Part shown: positions 54,337-63,636 of the stretch, piece by piece
Numbering within the stretch: position 1 is the stretch's first letter
Layout of the letters: each line of letters starts with the position of its first letter
Assembly: GCF_001544975.2 (NCBI RefSeq)
Contig: NZ_FCOG02000005.1
Location: 62,001 to 126,000 of the forward strand
DNA length: 64,000 nucleotides
Direction of reading: 5' to 3'
Source of the DNA: Caballeronia arationis
Lineage (GTDB): Bacteria > Pseudomonadota > Gammaproteobacteria > Burkholderiales > Burkholderiaceae
The notes under the pieces: model-generated
The model's input: the letters and a program-made list of their open reading frames with translations, nothing else
Database searches by the model: none
Told to the model about the DNA's origin: nothing
Position numbers and translations under genes: made by a program

Positions 54337-55830
54337 ATGAACGCACCCACCGAGCTCACGCCGGATGTGCTGGAACAGCGCCAGCGCGAAGTCGTGCAGG
54401 CGCTGATGGCCGTGCTGCCGACGCATTGCCTGCTGTTTCGCGACGAAGACACCGCCGCGTACGAATGCGACGGCCTCGCGGCGTATCGCCGCCTGCCGCT
54501 CGCAGTCGCGCTGCCTGAGACGGAAGCGCAGGTCCAGCGCGTCGTGCAGATCTGCCAGCGCCTCGACGTGCCCATCGTCCCGCGCGGCGCGGGCACGGGC
54601 CTCTCCGGCGGCGCGATGCCGATCCGGCACGGCATCGTGCTGTCGCTCGCGCGCTTCCGGAAGATCGTCGAAGTCGATCCGTATGCGCGCACCGCGACCG
54701 TTCAGCCGGGCGTGCGCAACATATCGATCTCGGAAGCCGCCGCGCCCTATGGCCTTTACTACGCGCCCGATCCGTCGTCGCAAATCGCCTGCACGATCGG
54801 CGGCAACGTCTCCGAAAATTCGGGCGGCGTCCACTGCCTGAAGTACGGCCTCACCGTGCACAACGTGCTGCGCGTGCGCGCGGTGACGATGGAAGGCGAT
54901 GTCGTCGAGTTCGGCTCGCTCGCGCCGGATGCACCGGGGCTCGACCTGCTCGCGGTGCTGATCGGCAGCGAAGGCATGTTCGCGATCGTCACTGAGATCA
55001 CCGTCAAGCTGATCCCGAAGCCGCAGACGGCGCAAGTCATCATGGCCAGCTTCGACGACGTCGTGAAAGGCGGCAACGCGGTCGCCGCGATCATCGCGGC
55101 CGGCATCATCCCGGCCGGGCTGGAGATGATGGACAAGCCCGCGACGCGCGCCGTCGAGGAATTCGTGAACGCGGGCTACGACCTCGACGCCGCCGCGATC
55201 CTGCTGTGCGAATCGGACGGCACCTACGACGAAGTGGCGGAAGAGATCGTCCGGATGACGGCCGTGCTGCGCGAGCATGGCGCGTCGCGCATCCAGATTT
55301 CGCGTTCGGAAGCCGAGCGGCTCAAGTTCTGGTCGGGGCGCAAGAATGCGTTTCCGGCGGCGGGCCGCATCTCGCCGGACTACTACTGCATGGACGGCAC
55401 CGTGCCGCGCCGCGCGATCGGGCCGCTGCTCGCGCGCATCGAGGAAATGGAGAAAAAGTACGCCCTGCGGTGCATCAACGTGTTCCATGCCGGCGACGGC
55501 AACATGCATCCACTCATTCTCTTCAACGGCAACGATCTCGACGAATGGCACCGCGCCGAGGCGTTCGGCTCCGACATCCTGGAGACGTGCGTCGAACTGG
55601 GCGGCACGGTGACGGGCGAGCATGGCGTCGGCATCGAGAAGATCAATTCGATGTGCGTGCAGTTTTCGCCGGAAGAGCGCGACGCGTTCCACGCGGTCAA
55701 GCGCGCGTTCGATCCGCCCGGGCTTCTCAATCCCGACAAGGGCATTCCAACCCGCGCGCGCTGTGCGGAGTACGGCAAGATGCACATTCGCGGCGGATTG
55801 CTGCCGCATCCGGAGATTCCACGCTTCTGA
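54337..55830 (+). CDS. glcD: Glycolate oxidase subunit GlcD
   Basis: A 497-residue catalytic FAD subunit. FAD domain: VPIVPRGAGTGLSGGAMPI, YAPDPSSQIACTIGGNVSENSGGVHCLKYGLT and LLAVLIGSEGMFAIVTEITVKL; the C-terminal part has FHAGDGNMHPLILF and GTVTGEHGVGIEKI. GlcD with GlcE and GlcF converts glycolate to glyoxylate in the membrane-bound complex. The start has GGAGGAGAC directly before the ATG. It is followed by glcE and glcF in order, supporting the assignment. Confidence 0.96.
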   Translation: MNAPTELTPDVLEQRQREVVQALMAVLPTHCLLFRDEDTAAYECDGLAAYRRLPLAVALPETEAQVQRVVQICQRLDVPIVPRGAGTGLSGGAMPIRHGIVLSLARFRKIVEVDPYARTATVQPGVRNISISEAAAPYGLYYAPDPSSQIACTIGGNVSENSGGVHCLKYGLTVHNVLRVRAVTMEGDVVEFGSLAPDAPGLDLLAVLIGSEGMFAIVTEITVKLIPKPQTAQVIMASFDDVVKGGNAVAAIIAAGIIPAGLEMMDKPATRAVEEFVNAGYDLDAAAILLCESDGTYDEVAEEIVRMTAVLREHGASRIQISRSEAERLKFWSGRKNAFPAAGRISPDYYCMDGTVPRRAIGPLLARIEEMEKKYALRCINVFHAGDGNMHPLILFNGNDLDEWHRAEAFGSDILETCVELGGTVTGEHGVGIEKINSMCVQFSPEERDAFHAVKRAFDPPGLLNPDKGIPTRARCAEYGKMHIRGGLLPHPEIPRF

Positions 55831-55922
55831 CGCCGGTCACGGAGCTATCCACGTTTCACCCGAGGCGTTGGGACTGAACCGGCCGGTACAATCGATCGAC
55901 GAGCCACGAGAAGCAGGACACC

Positions 55923-57011
55923 ATGGAACACGACGACATCGTCGCCGGCTGGTCGGAACGGATTCGCCATGCCACCGAAACGGGGACGCCGCTGCGCATC
56001 CGCGGCGGCGGCACGAAGGACTGGTACGGTCAGACGTTGCAAGGCGAGCTTCTCGATACGCGCGCGCTTCGCGGGATCATCGCCTACGACCCGGCCGAAC
56101 TCGTCATTACCGTGAAGGCCGGCACGCCGCTCGCGCAAGTCGAGGCGGCGCTGCGCGAATGCGACCAGATGCTGCCATTCGAGCCTCCGCACTTCGGGCG
56201 CGATGCGACCATCGGCGGCTGCATCGCGGCGGGAATCGCGGGCCCGCGCCGCGCGTGGACCGGCGCGCCGCGCGACTTCGTGCTCGGCGCGGTCGTGATG
56301 AACGGCCGCGGACAGGTGCTGCGGTTTGGCGGCCAGGTGGTGAAGAACGTCGCGGGCTACGACGTCTCGCGGCTTCTGGCCGGCTCGCTCGGCACACTCG
56401 GACTGATTCTCGAACTGTCGATCAAGGTGCTGCCGAGGCCGGTCGCCGAAGCGACGCTCAAGTTCGACATGCACGCAACCGACGGCGTGCGCAAGCTCAA
56501 CGAATGGGGCGGCCATCCGTTGCCGATCACCGGCAGCGCGTGGCGCGACGGTACGCTCGCGCTCCGGCTCGCGGGCGCGGAAGCCGCGGTGAAATCGGCG
56601 CGCACGTCGCTTGGCGGCGAAGTCGTCGATGCGGTGGAGGCCGATCGCTTCTGGATCGGCATGCGCGAGCAGACCGATCCGTTCTTCGCGGTGATCGAGC
56701 CGAAGTCGGCGCTCTGGCGCCTCGCGCTGCCGTCGATTGCCGAGCCGCTGCATCTGCCGGGCGCGCAACTGATGGAATGGGGCGGCTCGCAGCGCTGGTG
56801 GATTACCGACACCGATCCGCAGACCGTGCGCATCAGCGCGAAGCAGGCGGGCGGCCACGCAACGATCTTTCGGGCCGGCACCGCCTACGATCGCAACGCG
56901 GGCGTCTTCACGCCGCTGCCCGCGCCCGTGATGAAAATTCATCGCGGTCTGAAGGCCGCTTTCGATCCCGCGCGCATCTTCAATCGCGGCCGTCTCTATC
57001 CCGACTTCTGA
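55923..57011 (+). CDS. glcE: Glycolate oxidase subunit GlcE
   Basis: A 362-residue FAD-binding subunit. It keeps only the N-terminal FAD_binding_4 fold: PLRIRGGGTKDWYGQ, PPHFGRDATIGGCIAAGIAGPRR and LGAVVMNGRGQVLRFGGQVVKNVAGYDVSRLLAGSLGTLG. There is a short C-terminal part with a PARIFNRGRLYPDF end. This is the expected shape of GlcE, shorter than GlcD. The ATG follows AGGACACC. It starts 92 bp after glcD and 17 bp before glcF. Confidence 0.96.
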   Translation: MEHDDIVAGWSERIRHATETGTPLRIRGGGTKDWYGQTLQGELLDTRALRGIIAYDPAELVITVKAGTPLAQVEAALRECDQMLPFEPPHFGRDATIGGCIAAGIAGPRRAWTGAPRDFVLGAVVMNGRGQVLRFGGQVVKNVAGYDVSRLLAGSLGTLGLILELSIKVLPRPVAEATLKFDMHATDGVRKLNEWGGHPLPITGSAWRDGTLALRLAGAEAAVKSARTSLGGEVVDAVEADRFWIGMREQTDPFFAVIEPKSALWRLALPSIAEPLHLPGAQLMEWGGSQRWWITDTDPQTVRISAKQAGGHATIFRAGTAYDRNAGVFTPLPAPVMKIHRGLKAAFDPARIFNRGRLYPDF

Positions 57012-57028
57012 GCCGACGAACCCACGCG

Positions 57029-58255
57029 ATGCAAACCAACCTCGCCGATTTCATCCGCGGCACGCCCGACGGCGACGAAGCCGATGCCATCCTGCGAAAG
57101 TGCGTGCACTGCGGCTTCTGCACGGCGACCTGCCCGACCTATCAGCTGCTCGGCGACGAACTCGACGGGCCGCGCGGGCGCATCTACCTTATGAAGCAGA
57201 TGATGGAAGGCGCGCCCGTCACGCGCAGCACGCAGTTGCATCTCGACCGCTGCCTCACGTGCCGCAATTGCGAGAGCACGTGCCCGTCCGGCGTGCAGTA
57301 TGGACGGCTCGTCGAGATCGGGCGCAAGGTGATCGAGGAGAAGGTCGAACGGCCGCTCAGACAGCGCTTGCAGCGCAAGCTGCTCGCGAACTTCCTGCCG
57401 AACAGCACGCTTTTCACGCCCGCGATGAAGCTCGGGCAGCAGTTCCGTCCGCTGCTTTCGAGAAAGCTGCGCGCGAAGATCCCGCAGGCCGAGCGGCCGC
57501 TTGCCCTGCCCACGCGCAAGCACGAACGCAAGATGCTGATGCTTTCCGGTTGCGTGCAGCCTGCGATGATGCCGAATGTGAACACGGCGACGATGCGCGT
57601 CTTCGATGCGCTCGGCATCGAGATCGTGACCGCGCCCGACGCGGGCTGCTGCGGCGCGATCCGCCTGCATCTCGGCTACAACGACGACGCGCTCGACGAC
57701 GTGCGCAACAACATCGACGCCTGGTGGCCGTATGTCGAAGAGGGCATCGAGGCGATCGTGATGAACGCGTCGGGCTGCGGCGCCACGGTGAAGGAATACG
57801 CGCACCTGTTGCGCCACGATCCGGCGTACGCGGAGAAGGCGCAGCGCATCGTCGACCTCACGCGCGATCTCGCCGAAATCCTGCCGCTCTACGAGGAAGA
57901 ACTCGTGGCGCTCGCGCGCCGCCGCGGCGTCCATACGGTTGCGTTCCATCCGCCCTGCACGCTGCAGCACGGTCAGCAGATTCGCGGACGCGTCGAGCAG
58001 TTGCTGACCTCGCTCGGCCTCGAGGTGCGCCTGCCCGTCGACAGCCATCTCTGCTGCGGCTCGGCCGGCACGTATTCGGTGCTGCAGCCGAAGCTCTCGT
58101 ACCAGCTCCGCGACCAGAAGCTCGACAAACTCGAAAAGCTGGAGACGCAGCTGATCGTATCGGCGAATGTCGGCTGCATCGCGCACCTGCAGAGCGGCAC
58201 GTCGACGCCCGTCACGCACTGGATCCAGTTGCTCGAACACCTGCTTTACGGGTAA
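57029..58255 (+). CDS. glcF: Glycolate oxidase iron-sulfur subunit GlcF
   Basis: A 408-residue Fe-S protein. Two 4Fe-4S motifs lie near the N-terminus: CVHCGFCTATCPTY (about residues 25-38) and CLTCRNCESTCPSG (about 75-88). Two CCG-type cysteine-rich domains follow: LSGCVQPAMMPN with GCCGAIRLHLGYN, and HPPCTLQHG with DSHLCCGSAGTYSVLQP. These pass electrons from GlcD/E to the quinone pool. The ATG at 57029 is the standard start; the frame is open far upstream through glcD in another reading, which is a shadow. Confidence 0.96.
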   Translation: MQTNLADFIRGTPDGDEADAILRKCVHCGFCTATCPTYQLLGDELDGPRGRIYLMKQMMEGAPVTRSTQLHLDRCLTCRNCESTCPSGVQYGRLVEIGRKVIEEKVERPLRQRLQRKLLANFLPNSTLFTPAMKLGQQFRPLLSRKLRAKIPQAERPLALPTRKHERKMLMLSGCVQPAMMPNVNTATMRVFDALGIEIVTAPDAGCCGAIRLHLGYNDDALDDVRNNIDAWWPYVEEGIEAIVMNASGCGATVKEYAHLLRHDPAYAEKAQRIVDLTRDLAEILPLYEEELVALARRRGVHTVAFHPPCTLQHGQQIRGRVEQLLTSLGLEVRLPVDSHLCCGSAGTYSVLQPKLSYQLRDQKLDKLEKLETQLIVSANVGCIAHLQSGTSTPVTHWIQLLEHLLYG

Positions 58256-58277
58256 GACCTGCTTCGGGCGGGCGTCC

Positions 58278-58283
58278 TATAAT
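58278..58283 (+). promoter_or_regulatory. yggS -10 box
   Basis: A perfect TATAAT lies 30 bases before the yggS ATG, with no good -35. It would give a leader of about 24 bases. Confidence 0.5.
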
Positions 58284-58313
58284 CGACGCTTTGCAACGCT
58301 CGCCGCTTTTGCC

Positions 58314-59018
58314 ATGTCCGCATCCGATATCGCCCAGCATCTCGATGAAGTCCGGCAGCGCATCGCGCAGGCGGCCGCGGCCGCGTCGCGCGATCCGGCT
58401 TCGATTGCGCTGCTCGCCGTCTCCAAGACCTTTCCCGCCGACGATGTCCGCGCCGCGTTCGACGCCGGCCAGCGCGCGTTCGGCGAAAACTACGTGCAGG
58501 AAGCGGTCGCGAAGATTGCGGCGCTTGGACGTTTGCGCGGCGAGATCGAATGGCATTTCATCGGGCCATTGCAATCGAACAAGACGAAGCTTGTCGCGGA
58601 GCAGTTCGACTGGGTACATTCCGTCGACCGGCTGAAGATTGCCGAGCGGCTCTCCGACCAGCGTCCCGAAGGCGCGCGCGCACTCAACGTCTGCCTGCAG
58701 GTGAACGTGAGCGGCGAGGAATCGAAGAGCGGCGTCGAGCCGGCCGAAGCCGCCGCGCTCGCGCACCGGATCGCCGCCCTGCCCGGCTTGCGGCTGCGCG
58801 GCCTGATGGCAATTCCCGAACCCGCCGCCACGCTCGACGCGCAACGCGAACCGCACGCCCGGTTGCGCGCGCTGATGGACACACTGTGCGCGGACGGCCT
58901 CGACCTCGACACGCTGTCGATGGGCATGTCGGCGGATCTGGAGGCGGCCGTGCTCGAAGGCGCGACGATGGTCCGCATCGGCACCGCGATCTTCGGCGCA
59001 CGCGATTACTCACACTGA
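58314..59018 (+). CDS. yggS: YggS-family pyridoxal phosphate homeostasis protein
   Basis: A 234-residue single-domain PLP-binding TIM barrel. The PLP Lys is in IALLAVSKTFPADDVRAAF, followed by FGENYVQEAV, EWHFIGPLQSNKTKLVAE and LSMGMSADLEAAVLEGATMVRIGTAIFG. Family members bind PLP and affect amino-acid and vitamin B6 balance without a known reaction. The proC gene follows after 18 bases, the very common yggS-proC arrangement. Confidence 0.96.
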   Translation: MSASDIAQHLDEVRQRIAQAAAAASRDPASIALLAVSKTFPADDVRAAFDAGQRAFGENYVQEAVAKIAALGRLRGEIEWHFIGPLQSNKTKLVAEQFDWVHSVDRLKIAERLSDQRPEGARALNVCLQVNVSGEESKSGVEPAEAAALAHRIAALPGLRLRGLMAIPEPAATLDAQREPHARLRALMDTLCADGLDLDTLSMGMSADLEAAVLEGATMVRIGTAIFGARDYSH

Positions 59019-59036
59019 CGTTTAACTGAACTCACC

Positions 59037-59849
59037 ATGAAAATTGCATTCATCGGCGGCGGCAACATGGCCGCCGCGCTCATCGGCGGACTCATCAAGC
59101 GCGGCGTCGCGCCGACGGACCTCTACGCGATCGACATCAACGACGAAGCCCGCGCGCGCACCGCGCAACAGTTCGGCATCGCGACGGGCGGCGCGATCGA
59201 CGGCACGCTCGCCGGTTTCGACGCGATCCTGCTCGCAGTCAAGCCGCAGGTGCTGAAGGATGTCGCCTCGTCGCTGGCGCCGCATCTGTCGAAGCAGCTG
59301 GTCATCAGTATCGCGGCGGGGATTCGCGCTTCCGATCTGTCGCGCTGGCTCGGCGGCTACGCACGCATCGTGCGCACGATGCCGAACACGCCCGCGCTGA
59401 TCGGCATGGGCGTGACGGGGCTGGCCGCGTTGCCGGGCGTGGATGATGACGCGAAGACGCTGGCGTCGCGGGTGCTGGAGGCGGTCGGCTCGGCGGTCTG
59501 GTTTGACGACGAAGCGAAGATTGATGCGGTCACCGCTATCTCCGGCAGCGGGCCGGCGTACGTGTTTTATTTCATCGAAGCGATGCAGGAGGCGGCGCGC
59601 CAGCTCGGCATGAACGAGGAGCAGGGACGCGCGCTCGCGGTCGCGACGTTCACCGGCGCGGCGCAGCTGGCCGCGCAGTCGGGAGAGCCGGCGAGCGTGT
59701 TGCGCGAACGCGTGACATCGAAGGGCGGGACGACGGCGGCAGCGCTGGCTTCGTTCGATGCGTCGGGCGTGAAGGATGCGATCGTGCGTGGTGCGCTCGC
59801 GGCGGATGCAAGAGCGAAGGAAATGGGGGATGAGTTGGGAGCGGCTTGA
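59037..59849 (+). CDS. proC: Pyrroline-5-carboxylate reductase
   Basis: A 270-residue ProC that makes proline from pyrroline-5-carboxylate with NAD(P)H. The Rossmann motif IAFIGGGNMAAALIGGLI is at the N-terminus, then AVKPQVLKDVAS, RTMPNTPALIGMGVTGL and the C-terminal dimer segment VTAISGSGPAYVFYFIEAM with VTSKGGTTAAALASFD. It follows yggS by 18 bases and is followed by a strong terminator. Confidence 0.97.
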   Translation: MKIAFIGGGNMAAALIGGLIKRGVAPTDLYAIDINDEARARTAQQFGIATGGAIDGTLAGFDAILLAVKPQVLKDVASSLAPHLSKQLVISIAAGIRASDLSRWLGGYARIVRTMPNTPALIGMGVTGLAALPGVDDDAKTLASRVLEAVGSAVWFDDEAKIDAVTAISGSGPAYVFYFIEAMQEAARQLGMNEEQGRALAVATFTGAAQLAAQSGEPASVLRERVTSKGGTTAAALASFDASGVKDAIVRGALAADARAKEMGDELGAA

Positions 59850-59880
59850 GTCGCCCGAACGACTCGACGCACCACGCGTA

Positions 59881-59920
59881 AAAAAAGCCGTTCCGGTTGT
59901 GAGGCCGAAACGGCTTTTTT
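59881..59920. terminator. Bidirectional terminator after proC
   Basis: AAAAAAGCCGTT and AACGGCTTTTTT (12 bp, with further inner pairing CCGG) form a strong hairpin with A- and T-runs, suited to both proC and the convergent ubiA. Confidence 0.85.
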
Positions 59921-60002
59921 GTGTCTGGCAGGCGACGAGGCTTCCGTTACCGCTGAACGCGGCGCGATGCCACCGGCTTCGCGCCCGGCGGGGGCGCCGC
60001 GC

Positions 60003-60863
60003 CTACTGCGCGACCGCGTAATGCAACGCGATCCCGGCGAACAGCATCCCACCGAGCCAGTTGTTGTGCTTGAACGCGGCGAAGCAAGGCATGCGTTCGC
60101 GATTGCGGATCAGCGCGTAGTGATAAACCGCACAACCCGCCGCCGCCGCCCAGCCGAGCCAGTACACCCAGCCGAAACCAAGCGCGATGCCAATCCCCAC
60201 GTAAATCGCAAGCGTCGCCGCATAGCAGAGCATCACGGCGAACACGTCGTAGCGGCCGAAAGTCAGCGCAGACGTCCGGATCCCGATCTTGATGTCGTCA
60301 TCCCGATCGACCATCGCATATTCGGTGTCATAGGCGACCGACCAGAACACGTTCGCGATCAGCATGATCCACGCGAGCATCGGCACATGGTCCTGCACGG
60401 CGGCGAACGCCATCGGAATGCCGAATCCGAACGCGATGCCGAGGTACGCCTGAGGAATCGCGAAGAAGCGCTTGGTGAACGGATACGTACCCGCGACGAA
60501 AAGCGCGAACACCGAGAGTTCCTTCGTCAGCGTGTTGAGCGGCAGAATCAACAGAAACGCGATGAGCGAAAGCGCCGCCGCCAGCGCGACCGCTTCCCAC
60601 GCCTCGATCTTGCCCGACGTCAGCGGACGGTTCTCAGTGCGCTTCACGTGACGATCGAAGTCGCGGTCGGCGTAATCGTTGATCGCGCAACCGGCCGAGC
60701 GCATCAGGATCGTGCCGATCACGAAGATGACGAGCAGCATCGGCGACGGATGGCCGTTCGACGCTATCCACAGCGCGTTTAGCGTCGGCCACAGGAGCAG
60801 CAGGCTGCCGATGGGCTTGTCGAGGCGCACGAGGCGCAGGTAGAGCGGAAGGCGGGCGAACAT
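60003..60863 (-). CDS. ubiA: 4-hydroxybenzoate octaprenyltransferase
   Basis: A 286-residue membrane prenyltransferase that attaches the polyprenyl chain to 4-hydroxybenzoate in ubiquinone synthesis. Both Asp-rich motifs are present: [22 protein letters not shown] (about residues 60-80) and [22 protein letters not shown] (about residues 180-200), with about nine hydrophobic helices around them. A TAGAAT on the minus strand lies 28 bases before the ATG. Confidence 0.97.
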   Translation of the reverse strand: MFARLPLYLRLVRLDKPIGSLLLLWPTLNALWIASNGHPSPMLLVIFVIGTILMRSAGCAINDYADRDFDRHVKRTENRPLTSGKIEAWEAVALAAALSLIAFLLILPLNTLTKELSVFALFVAGTYPFTKRFFAIPQAYLGIAFGFGIPMAFAAVQDHVPMLAWIMLIANVFWSVAYDTEYAMVDRDDDIKIGIRTSALTFGRYDVFAVMLCYAATLAIYVGIGIALGFGWVYWLGWAAAAGCAVYHYALIRNRERMPCFAAFKHNNWLGGMLFAGIALHYAVAQ

Positions 60864-60929
60864 GGGCGCGGGCAGTGAGGGCGATGCCGTATTCTAGAAC
60901 AGCGGGAAACCACCGCCCCAAATACAAAA

Positions 60930-60955
60930 CCCCCGTACTCCAGCGAGCACGGGGG
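60930..60955 (-). terminator. dps terminator
   Basis: On the minus strand a hairpin with CCCCCGT and ACGGGGG arms and inner CTC/GAG pairing is followed by TTTTG, 28 bases after the dps stop. Confidence 0.75.
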
Positions 60956-60983
60956 CTGCGAACCGCAACTTCCAGTCAAGCCA

Positions 60984-61472
60984 TCAAGCCAGCATCGCGC
61001 GCAGCATCCACGCGGTCTTCTCATGCGTCTGCATGCGCTGGGTCAGCAGGTCGGCGGTCGGCTCGTCGTTGGCGGCTTCGGTCGCCGGGAAGATTTCGCG
61101 CGCCGTGCGCACCACCGCTTCCTGCCCTTCAACCAACTGGCGAATCATCTCTTCGGCCGCGGGCACGCCATCGGCTTCCGGAATCGACGAGAGCTTCGCG
61201 AACTCGCGATAGCTGCCCGGCGCATGCACGCCGAGCGCGCGAATGCGTTCGGCGATCTGATCGACGGCCAGCGCCAGTTCGTTGTATTGCGTCTCGAACA
61301 TCAGGTGCAGCGTATTGAACATCGGCCCCGTGACGTTCCAGTGGAAATTGTGCGTCTTCAGATACAGCGTGTAGGTATCCGCGAGCAGACGCGAGAGACC
61401 GTCGGCGATCTTCTTCCGATCCTTGTCGCTGATACCGATATTCACAGCCGGTGCAGTTCCTTTCTTCGCCAT
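60984..61472 (-). CDS. dps: Dps-family DNA-protecting ferritin
   Basis: A 162-residue Dps. The inter-subunit ferroxidase residues are in [43 protein letters not shown] (His, His, Asp, Glu). A short Lys-rich N-terminus (MAKKGTAP) may contact DNA. The ATG at 61472 follows CGGAGTCATC; an in-frame extension upstream was not used. It protects DNA from iron and peroxide, and its nearness to catalase and oxyR fits an oxidative-stress block. Confidence 0.95.
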   Translation of the reverse strand: MAKKGTAPAVNIGISDKDRKKIADGLSRLLADTYTLYLKTHNFHWNVTGPMFNTLHLMFETQYNELALAVDQIAERIRALGVHAPGSYREFAKLSSIPEADGVPAAEEMIRQLVEGQEAVVRTAREIFPATEAANDEPTADLLTQRMQTHEKTAWMLRAMLA

Positions 61473-61651
61473 GATGACTCCGTGAGAGAGTGATACGAAC
61501 GGTGCGAACGCGCCGCGCCTGGCCGGTTGCTCCAAACGCAGCCGTTCGAGCGTTCGACAGTTTATCTTAGAAACGTTGGCCGCTTCGTTGCCTGGCGAGG
61601 CGGGAAGCCGTTCTGCGACGCGCCTTTGCGGCGCATCGCATGCCGCCGGTT

Positions 61652-61822
61652 TCAGGCGAACGCACCCGCGCCGCCCGCGCGCAACGCCTCCACGACGATC
61701 GCTCCATACCCCGCCGCGATCATCCCGAAAGCCAGCGCGACGCGCACCCCGCGCGACGCCTTGCGGCTTTTTGCCTCGATCCGCTCCACGGCCTGTTCGA
61801 TCGTCATCAGCGCTTGTGTCAT
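61652..61822 (-). CDS. Small membrane protein downstream of catalase (56 aa)
   Basis: A 56-codon ORF with AAGGAGAAGGGCG directly before its ATG at 61822. An N-terminal amphipathic or charged half ([20 protein letters not shown]) leads to one hydrophobic segment ([22 protein letters not shown]) that probably spans the inner membrane. It starts 27 bases after the catalase stop in the same direction, so it is probably in the catalase transcript. I do not recognise a family. The strong ribosome site and sensible membrane topology argue that it is real. Confidence 0.65.
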   Translation of the reverse strand: MTQALMTIEQAVERIEAKSRKASRGVRVALAFGMIAAGYGAIVVEALRAGGAGAFA

Positions 61823-61849
61823 CGCCCTTCTCCTTGCATCGTCAGAGTG

Positions 61850-63337
61850 TTACTTCATCGCCGCTTCGAGCGGCTCGTCGCGCCCCGCGCCGACCTTCTG
61901 GCCGAGCGCCGCGAGCGCGTTCACGACGCCTTCCGCATACGCCGGATCGGCGCGGCGGAAATGCTCGATCTGCCTCGCGACGATCTCGTTAGGCACGCCG
62001 AGAATATGCCGCGCGATGTTGCCGAAGAGCCGTCCGCGCTGGCCCGCGTCGAACAGGCGAAAGAGCGCGCCCGGCTGGCTGTAGTAGTCGCCGTCCTCGC
62101 GATGGTCGTAGCGCGCGACGTCGCCCGCAGCAAGCGGCGGTTCGTTCACGCTCGCGTCCTGCGCGTAGTCGCCGAAACGATTCGGCTCGTAGTTCGCGCG
62201 GCCGCCCTGGTTGCCATCGGTGCGCATGGCGCCGTCGCGATGAAACGAGTTCTGCACGGACGCACGCGGCGCATTCACCGGAATCTGGTGATGATTGATC
62301 CCGAGCCGATAGCGATGCGCGTCGCCATACGAGAACAGGCGCCCCTGCAACAGGCGGTCCGGCGAGAAGCCGATGCCCGGCACCACGTTCGCCGGCGTGA
62401 ACGCCGCCTGCTCGACGTCCGCGAAATAGTTGGCCGCGTTGCGGTTCAACTCGATCGTGCCGACGTCGATCAGCGGGTAATCCTTGTGCGGCCACACCTT
62501 CGTGATGTCGAACGGATTGAGGTGGTACGTGGCCGCGTCGGCTTCGGGCATCACCTGGATGCGGAAATTCCAGCGCGGGAAGTTGCCGCGATTGATGTTG
62601 TCGATCAGGTCGCGCTGCGCGCTTTCACGGTCGCCCGCGACCACGGCCGCCGCCTCTGCGTCGGTGTAGTTCTCGATCGGCTGCTGCGACTTGAAATGGA
62701 ACTTCACGTAGAACCGTTCGTTTTCCGCGTTGACGAACGAGTACGTATGCGAGCCGAAACCGTGCATCTGCCGATAATTCTTCGGAATGCCGCGATCGCT
62801 CATGAGGATCGTCACCTGATGCAGCGACTCCGGATGACGCGACCAGAAGTCCCACGCGGCGATGTTGCTGCGCAGGTTCGTGTACGGATCGCGCTTTTGC
62901 GTGTGGATGAAATCCGGGAACTTGAGCGGATCGCGGATGAAGAACACCGGCGTGTTGTTGCCGACCACGTCCCAGTTGCCCTCTTCCGTGTAGAACTTGA
63001 TGGAGAAGCCGCGCACGTCGCGCTCGGCATCGGCGGCGCCGCGCTCGCCCGCGACCGTCGAGAAGCGCATGAAGAGCGGCGTTTCCTTGCCGGCCTGCGC
63101 GAACACCTTCGCTTTCGTGTAGCGCGAGATGTCGTGCGTCACCTTCAGCGTGCCGAACGCACCGGAACCCTTCGCATGAACACGGCGTTCGGGGATCACT
63201 TCGCGATCGAAGTGCGCGAGCTTTTCAATCAGCCAGAAGTCCTGCAGCGTGACGGGACCGCGCGGGCCGGCCGTCTGCGAATTCTGGTTGTCGCCGACGG
63301 GTGCGCCGGCTGCCGTGGTGAGATTGCGGGTGGTCAT
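61850..63337 (-). CDS. katA: Monofunctional heme catalase (small-subunit)
   Basis: A 495-residue catalase. The distal His lies in [21 protein letters not shown], the distal Asn in [20 protein letters not shown], and the heme-ligating Tyr in [23 protein letters not shown]. The length and order fit clade 3 small-subunit catalases (KatA type), not the large KatE type. It lies downstream of oxyR on the same strand, across a 299-bp AT-richer gap that has an OxyR half-site, and before a small membrane protein gene and dps. Confidence 0.96.
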   Translation of the reverse strand: MTTRNLTTAAGAPVGDNQNSQTAGPRGPVTLQDFWLIEKLAHFDREVIPERRVHAKGSGAFGTLKVTHDISRYTKAKVFAQAGKETPLFMRFSTVAGERGAADAERDVRGFSIKFYTEEGNWDVVGNNTPVFFIRDPLKFPDFIHTQKRDPYTNLRSNIAAWDFWSRHPESLHQVTILMSDRGIPKNYRQMHGFGSHTYSFVNAENERFYVKFHFKSQQPIENYTDAEAAAVVAGDRESAQRDLIDNINRGNFPRWNFRIQVMPEADAATYHLNPFDITKVWPHKDYPLIDVGTIELNRNAANYFADVEQAAFTPANVVPGIGFSPDRLLQGRLFSYGDAHRYRLGINHHQIPVNAPRASVQNSFHRDGAMRTDGNQGGRANYEPNRFGDYAQDASVNEPPLAAGDVARYDHREDGDYYSQPGALFRLFDAGQRGRLFGNIARHILGVPNEIVARQIEHFRRADPAYAEGVVNALAALGQKVGAGRDEPLEAAMK

Positions 63338-63380
63338 CGCGGGTTCCTTGTTTTATCGGAATTCGTAGGCAACACGCCGT

Positions 63381-63470
63381 TCAGCACACACCGGCGAAGC
63401 TCGCCAGCACGTCCGCGATCACATCGCGGGTTTCGCGCAGGCTTTCTGCATAGCGGGTCAGTTGCGTCAC
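63381..63470 (-). CDS. Possible 29-codon ORF before the catalase gene
   Basis: GTG at 63470 preceded by CCGGAGAGGCGCC opens a 29-codon frame (VTQLTRYAESLRETRDVIAD) ending 43 bases before the catalase start. It could be a leader peptide or a short gene, or chance. The good ribosome site and the helical, charged composition are the only support. Confidence 0.3.
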   Translation of the reverse strand: MTQLTRYAESLRETRDVIADVLASFAGVC

Positions 63471-63531
63471 GGCGCCTCTCCGGTTTGTGATGGAGATGAG
63501 CTTAACAAATACTATTCGCGTTTAGAATTCG

Positions 63532-63546
63532 ATAAATTTTATCTAT
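63532..63546 (-). promoter_or_regulatory. Candidate OxyR half-site upstream of catalase
   Basis: ATAAATTTTATCTAT matches the OxyR half-element ATAG-N-T-N3-A-N-CTAT except for one G-to-A change. Only one of the two half-elements is clear. It is about 195 bases upstream of the catalase start and 90 bases past the oxyR stop. Confidence 0.45.
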
Positions 63547-63605
63547 TCGATAGCCAAAGACTCGGGCGAGGCGATTACGGGCAGGAAAACGGAAGGAGTG
63601 AAGAA

Positions 63606-63627
63606 CCGCGCCCCGGGCGGGGCGCGG
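63606..63627 (-). terminator. oxyR terminator
   Basis: CCGCGCCCC and GGGGCGCGG (9 bp) around a 4-base loop start 10 bases after the oxyR stop; on the minus strand the hairpin is followed by TTCTT only, so strength is uncertain. Confidence 0.6.
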
Positions 63628-63636
63628 CGTGCGCGG

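Noticed and set aside
55622-57028. Long N-terminal extension of glcF through glcD and glcE
   Set aside because: The extension is out of frame with the two real genes and Arg-rich; the Fe-S subunit begins normally at 57029.
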